Part shown: piece after piece, positions 6,421-12,393 of the stretch
How the letters are laid out: each line of letters begins with the position of its first letter
How positions within the stretch are numbered: the stretch's first letter is position 1
Assembly (NCBI GenBank): GCA_937915965.1
Contig: CALGHC010000463.1
Span: 1 to 12,393 of the forward strand
DNA length: 12,393 bases
From: an uncultured Myxococcales bacterium
GTDB lineage: Bacteria > Myxococcota_A > UBA9042
Direction: 5' to 3'
Translations under genes and position numbers: made by a program
The notes under the pieces: generated by a model
Database searches by the model: none
What the model saw: the letters and a program-made list of their open reading frames with translations, nothing else
Told to the model about the DNA's origin: nothing

Positions 6421-8277
6421 TCACAGGATCAGCCGCACGCCACCCAGGGTCTCGATCTGGTGCGGGAAGCGGTCGCCCGGCGTGCCGATGAACATGTAGT
6501 TCTTTGGCACACCCAGCCGCTTCGACAGGCGCTCGATCAGGTCCGGCCCGAAGGTCCCGTGGACGGCGAGGAAGTCGACGCGCAGCTGCGGGTAAAGGTG
6601 ATCGATGGTCGCGAGGTGTTCGGCGAGCTCGGGCGGGATGGTTGTGGCGTCGTCGTAGACGTGGACGACGTGCAGGCGCTGGGTCTGCTCGTTTTCCAGC
6701 ACGTACAGCGCGGCCCGGTTCAAGGTCGCGAGCTGGTCGCCCTTGGTGAAGTAGATCACGCTCATATTGTTGATCTCGCGGACCTTCTTTGTGACGGTCT
6801 GGTCGATCCAGGCGTTGAACTCGAGCACCCGGTGCACGGCGCTGCGCGACACGAAGAGCAGCACCCGCATCAGCGGGACGCGCACGAACATGATCGCCAC
6901 CGCTGCCGCCACCGCGAAGAAGTAGCTGCCGAAGATCTCGAGGTTCTTGACGCTGAGGTTGCCCACCAGGCCCGCGAGGACGGCGATCAAGGCGACGAGG
7001 ACCGCCGGCCAGCTCGCGCGTACCTCGCGCGGCAAGCGCGCGCGCACGACCTTCAGCAACATGTTGCCGACCGCGAAGAGCGCCATGACCGCCAGGAACG
7101 ACAGCGTGTAGACGCCGGCGAGCAGCGAGACCTCGCCCATCGTGAACATGAGGATCGACACGCACAGCAGGAAGAAGCCGATGATGATCCAATGATTGGT
7201 GTTGCGCATGCGGTTCTCGCGCAACAGGAACTGCGGCAGACAGCGATCGAGGCTCATGCGCCGCACCAGGCCGGTCACGCCCACATACGAGGTCAGGACC
7301 GCGCCCGAGAGGACCAGGACGGCATCGACGCTGACGGCGGTCGCCAGCCATGGGCCACCGCAGCGCTCGCCCATGACGGCCAGCAGGTTGGTCTCGTGCG
7401 CCGGGAACTCCTCAAGCGGCACCAGACCAAGCGCCAGCAGGCTGATCAGCGGGTTGAATACCGCGACCGCGATCCACATGTTGCGCAATGTCTTGGCGAA
7501 CACGCCGGGCTTTTGTTCCTCGATGAAGTTCGCAGAGCTCTCGAAGCCTGAGATCCCCAACATGGCCGCAGCGAAGCCAAAGAACATCGCCCGCGCGACC
7601 CCGCCCGGGGGCGGCATGTGCCAGTTGGCGATCAGGGTCTCGGGAGAGCCGGCGACGGCGATCGCTCCGGCCACGGAGAGCACCGTCAGGGTCGCCATGT
7701 GGAACGCGAAGATGGCGAGGGCGACGCGCGACGACTCAGAGATGCCGACCAGGTTGAGGATCGCGAAGAAGCCGAGCAGGGCGACCGTCGCCGCGAAGAT
7801 CGGCAGTCCATGCCAGAGGCCGTGGGCGTAGTGCATCGCCTCACCGGCGCTGATCACCGCGGTCGCGACGTACGACAGGAGCGTGAGACAGGCGGCGGCT
7901 GCGGCGAACTTCTTGTTGGTGCTGTTGAGCAGCAGCGTATACGTGCCGCCGTTGAGGGGGAGGGCCGAGCCGACCTCGGCGTAGATGCGACGAAAGAGGA
8001 AGAGCAGGCCAGCGACCGCCAGCAAGGCGAAGGGTGCCAGCGGGCCCGCCGCGATTCCGGCGAGGGCCGAGACGTACAGGCAGCTCGACGTGATGTCGTT
8101 GCCGCAGATCGCCGTCGCGCCCCATTGCCCCAGCTTGTGTCGGGGCGCGCCGCCGAGGTGGGTGAGCTCGATCGGCTCGCTGCCGAGATCGTTGATCCGG
8201 CTGGCGTTGCCCCAGCCGGCAAACTCCCAGGTCTCCCCGGGTTCCACGGCGACCGTTCGGTTCCATTTCTTGGCCAT
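6421..8277 (-). CDS. APC-family amino acid permease with C-terminal soluble domain
   Basis: 618 residues from the ATG at 8277. About 12 hydrophobic segments follow a polar N-terminus of about 50 residues. Family motifs include GNDITSSCLYVSALAGIAAG at the first membrane segment (short unwound GxxxxxS-type substrate site), an NGGTYTLLLN loop, and GISGFESSANFIEEQKPG (about 241-257), the hallmark of APC permeases of the amino acid/polyamine/organocation superfamily. The substrate is probably an amino acid or amine and cannot be read from the sequence. Residues about 500-618 are soluble, with alternating strands and helices resembling a universal-stress-like fold (SVIYFTKGD, LHVVHVYDD, YMFIGTPGDR), presumably cytoplasmic and regulatory. 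A GTG at 8304 would add nine residues; the ATG at 8277 is preferred for its GGAG site. It diverges from the large activase gene. Confidence 0.88.
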   Translation of the reverse strand: MAKKWNRTVAVEPGETWEFAGWGNASRINDLGSEPIELTHLGGAPRHKLGQWGATAICGNDITSSCLYVSALAGIAAGPLAPFALLAVAGLLFLFRRIYAEVGSALPLNGGTYTLLLNSTNKKFAAAAACLTLLSYVATAVISAGEAMHYAHGLWHGLPIFAATVALLGFFAILNLVGISESSRVALAIFAFHMATLTVLSVAGAIAVAGSPETLIANWHMPPPGGVARAMFFGFAAAMLGISGFESSANFIEEQKPGVFAKTLRNMWIAVAVFNPLISLLALGLVPLEEFPAHETNLLAVMGERCGGPWLATAVSVDAVLVLSGAVLTSYVGVTGLVRRMSLDRCLPQFLLRENRMRNTNHWIIIGFFLLCVSILMFTMGEVSLLAGVYTLSFLAVMALFAVGNMLLKVVRARLPREVRASWPAVLVALIAVLAGLVGNLSVKNLEIFGSYFFAVAAAVAIMFVRVPLMRVLLFVSRSAVHRVLEFNAWIDQTVTKKVREINNMSVIYFTKGDQLATLNRAALYVLENEQTQRLHVVHVYDDATTIPPELAEHLATIDHLYPQLRVDFLAVHGTFGPDLIERLSKRLGVPKNYMFIGTPGDRFPHQIETLGGVRLIL

Positions 8278-8285
8278 GCAGCTTG

Positions 8286-8289
8286 CTCC
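8286..8289 (-). promoter_or_regulatory. Ribosome binding site deciding the permease start
   Basis: GGAG on the minus strand lies eight nt upstream of the ATG at 8277, supporting the MAKKWN start. A competing GTG at 8304 has a GAGGCGAG-like purine stretch directly in front, which is too close to be ideal. Confidence 0.5.
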
Positions 8290-8312
8290 AGGGGGCCGTT
8301 CCACCTCGCCTC

Positions 8313-8333
8313 GTCACGGGTGATACCAGTGAC
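8313..8333. promoter_or_regulatory. Inverted repeat in the permease leader
   Basis: GTCAC (8313-8317) and GTGAC (8329-8333) are perfect five-base inverted repeats 11 nt apart, in the untranslated region between the candidate permease promoter and its start. It could be a dimeric repressor site or an RNA stem. Five-base arms are short, so chance is possible. Confidence 0.25.
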
Positions 8334-8355
8334 GGTCGCGGTGGCAGGGCAGGCT

Positions 8356-8384
8356 AGCAGAGAGTTCGCCCAGCCGCTTGTCAA
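8356..8384 (-). promoter_or_regulatory. Candidate permease promoter with consensus -35
   Basis: The minus strand has a perfect TTGACA (8384-8379), followed after 17 nt by TCTGCT (8361-8356), a weak -10. It directs toward the permease and would give a leader of about 70 nt. The perfect -35 with a poor -10 suggests dependence on an activator, or that the match is fortuitous. Confidence 0.4.
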
Positions 8385-8417
8385 CGGTTTCCTGTCAGAC
8401 CTTTCGGCAGATGCATG

Positions 8418-8447
8418 TTGACTAGACGGGTCGTCTTGTCTAACTAT
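8418..8447 (+). promoter_or_regulatory. Candidate promoter of the activase fusion gene
   Basis: TTGACT (8418-8423, five of six consensus bases) is followed after 18 nt by AACTAT (8442-8447, three of six). The predicted start near 8454 gives a leader of about 100 nt. The -35 and most of the spacer are covered by a palindrome (8420-8440), which supports this being a regulated promoter. Confidence 0.5.
8420..8440. promoter_or_regulatory. Palindromic operator over the activase promoter (TetR-type architecture)
   Basis: GACTAGACG (8420-8428) and CGTCTTGTC (8432-8440) are inverted repeats matching at eight of nine positions around a 3-nt centre GGT. Further symmetry (GTT at 8417-8419 against AAC at 8442-8444) continues outward with a one-base offset. 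The site covers the -35 and spacer, where a bound dimer would exclude RNA polymerase. TAGAC/GTCTA half-sites are known for several TetR-family repressors, which makes that family the first guess. No regulator gene is in the window. Confidence 0.6.
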
Positions 8448-8467
8448 CGCCTCGAGAGAGAGGGAGT

Positions 8468-8500
8468 CGTCGCCCCGATGTAACTGCCGTCGGGGCGGCG
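8468..8500 (+). promoter_or_regulatory. Stable hairpin in the 5' leader of the activase gene
   Basis: CGTCGCCCCGA (8468-8478) pairs with TCGGGGCGGCG (8490-8500): ten Watson-Crick pairs and one T-G wobble, closing an 11-nt loop. The 3' side is followed by purines, not a T run, so it is not an intrinsic terminator. A smaller CCGG/CCGG pair (8534-8537 with 8542-8545) touches the edge of the GGGGAGA ribosome site at 8544-8550. The leader may be a structured control element or simply stabilise the mRNA. I do not recognise a known riboswitch. Confidence 0.5.
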
Positions 8501-8555
8501 AAGAAACCGAGAGCGGATCCCGTGCGCCTTTCGCCGGACCGCCGGGGAGAATTGA

Positions 8556-12172
<3,617 letters not shown>

Positions 12173-12185
<13 letters not shown>

Positions 12186-12211
12186 GGGCGAGCAACGTGA
12201 TCTTTTGTCTT
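12173..12211 (+). terminator. Intrinsic terminator with the stop codon in its loop
   Basis: GTTGCTCGCC (12173-12182) and GGCGAGCAAC (12187-12196) form a perfect 10-bp stem with the 4-nt loop TAGG. The TAG stop of the activase gene is in the loop, so the last codons form the 5' arm. After GTGA comes TCTTTTGTCTT (12201-12211), a T-rich tract. The gap between stem and T tract is slightly long, but this is the clearest terminator in the window. Confidence 0.7.
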
Positions 12212-12212
12212 G

Positions 12213-12393
12213 GGGGGTCGGGGCTCGACCCCCGCCCGGGAAAAGCGTGGTTTTCCCGGGCCCCCCACTGCGTACGGGCGGCGTAGCCGCCCTTGGGGGC
12301 ACTGCGTACGGGCGGCGTAGCCGCCCTTGGGGGCGTCCGGGCTCGACCCCCGCCCGGGAAAAGCGTGGTTTTCCCGGGCCCCCCACTGCGTAC
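12213..12393. repeat. Mosaic array of hairpin-forming intergenic repeats (truncated by window end)
   Basis: Two unit types alternate X-Y-Y-X. X is a 55-nt stretch repeated exactly at 12221-12275 and 12339-12393; it contains an 11-bp stem, CCCGGGAAAA pairing with TTTTCCCGGG around the loop GCGTGG (first copy 12234-12261), and ends in ACTGCGTAC. Y is a 34-nt unit (12276-12309) with a shorter exact copy of 25 nt (12310-12334); each forms a 7-bp GGGCGGC/GCCGCCC stem with loop GTA. ACTGCGTAC closes three units (12267-12275, 12301-12309, 12385-12393). Before the first X, 12213-12220 and 12226-12233 form an extra 8-bp hairpin that is broken before the second copy. The array runs to the last base. 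No protein gene is credible here. Confidence 0.8.

Noticed and set aside
5896..7551. 551-codon plus-strand open frame over the hydrolase and permease genes
   Set aside because: It crosses two real minus-strand genes and translates to His/Asp/Arg-rich text typical of antisense of hydrophobic coding sequence.
8468..8500. Intrinsic terminator or attenuator in the activase leader
   Set aside because: The stem is strong, but the following bases are purine-rich rather than T-rich.
12213..12393. CRISPR array
   Set aside because: The repeated units abut directly or share ends, with no unique spacers of constant length and no cas genes.

Overview
The window is GC-rich, tightly packed DNA carrying seven protein genes (the first cut at its 5' end) and no RNA genes. 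A secreted protein that combines a lipobox-free signal peptide, paired CSGCV motifs, a Cys-rich linker and a C-terminal fibrinogen-like domain is typical of Myxococcota and related former Deltaproteobacteria. With the base composition and C/G-ending codons, a myxobacterium-like host is the best guess; no marker gene here proves it.

Layout. (i) 3-1936, plus strand: a thioredoxin-reductase-fold flavoprotein lacking the redox CxxC, overlapping by 4 bp (ATGA) a short RlmN/Cfr-like radical SAM protein that has no N-terminal domain and no resolving cysteine. (ii) 2043-3851, plus: a secreted fibrinogen-domain protein with its own promoter. (iii) 3875-8277, minus: FprA-type ferredoxin-NADP+ reductase, a membrane-anchored alpha/beta hydrolase that is probably leaderless, and an APC-family permease with a soluble C-terminal domain. 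Short non-coding gaps and separate candidate promoters suggest single transcription units rather than one operon. (iv) 8278-8555: a divergent regulatory region with a perfect -35 on the minus strand and, on the plus strand, a promoter overlapped by a near-perfect 9-bp-arm palindrome plus a strong 5'-leader hairpin. (v) 8556-12185, plus: a 1209-residue protein fusing two activase (BadF/HgdC-type) ATPase domains to a DUF2229-type region, ending in an intrinsic terminator whose loop holds the stop codon. (vi) 12186-12393: a mosaic array of perfect hairpin repeats that runs out of the window.

How the genes may fit together. Three of the seven genes concern low-potential electron transfer: the flavoprotein/radical SAM pair, the ferredoxin reductase and the iron-sulfur ATPase fusion. 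FprA-type enzymes exchange electrons between NADPH and ferredoxin, while radical SAM enzymes and activases both need a low-potential donor. This is a thematic link only; the genes lie in different transcription units.

The points that best deserve follow-up are the radical SAM protein that keeps the RlmN/Cfr C-terminal methyl-carrier cysteine but has isoleucine at the resolving position, the single-chain activase with its operator and structured leader, and the hairpin mosaic.
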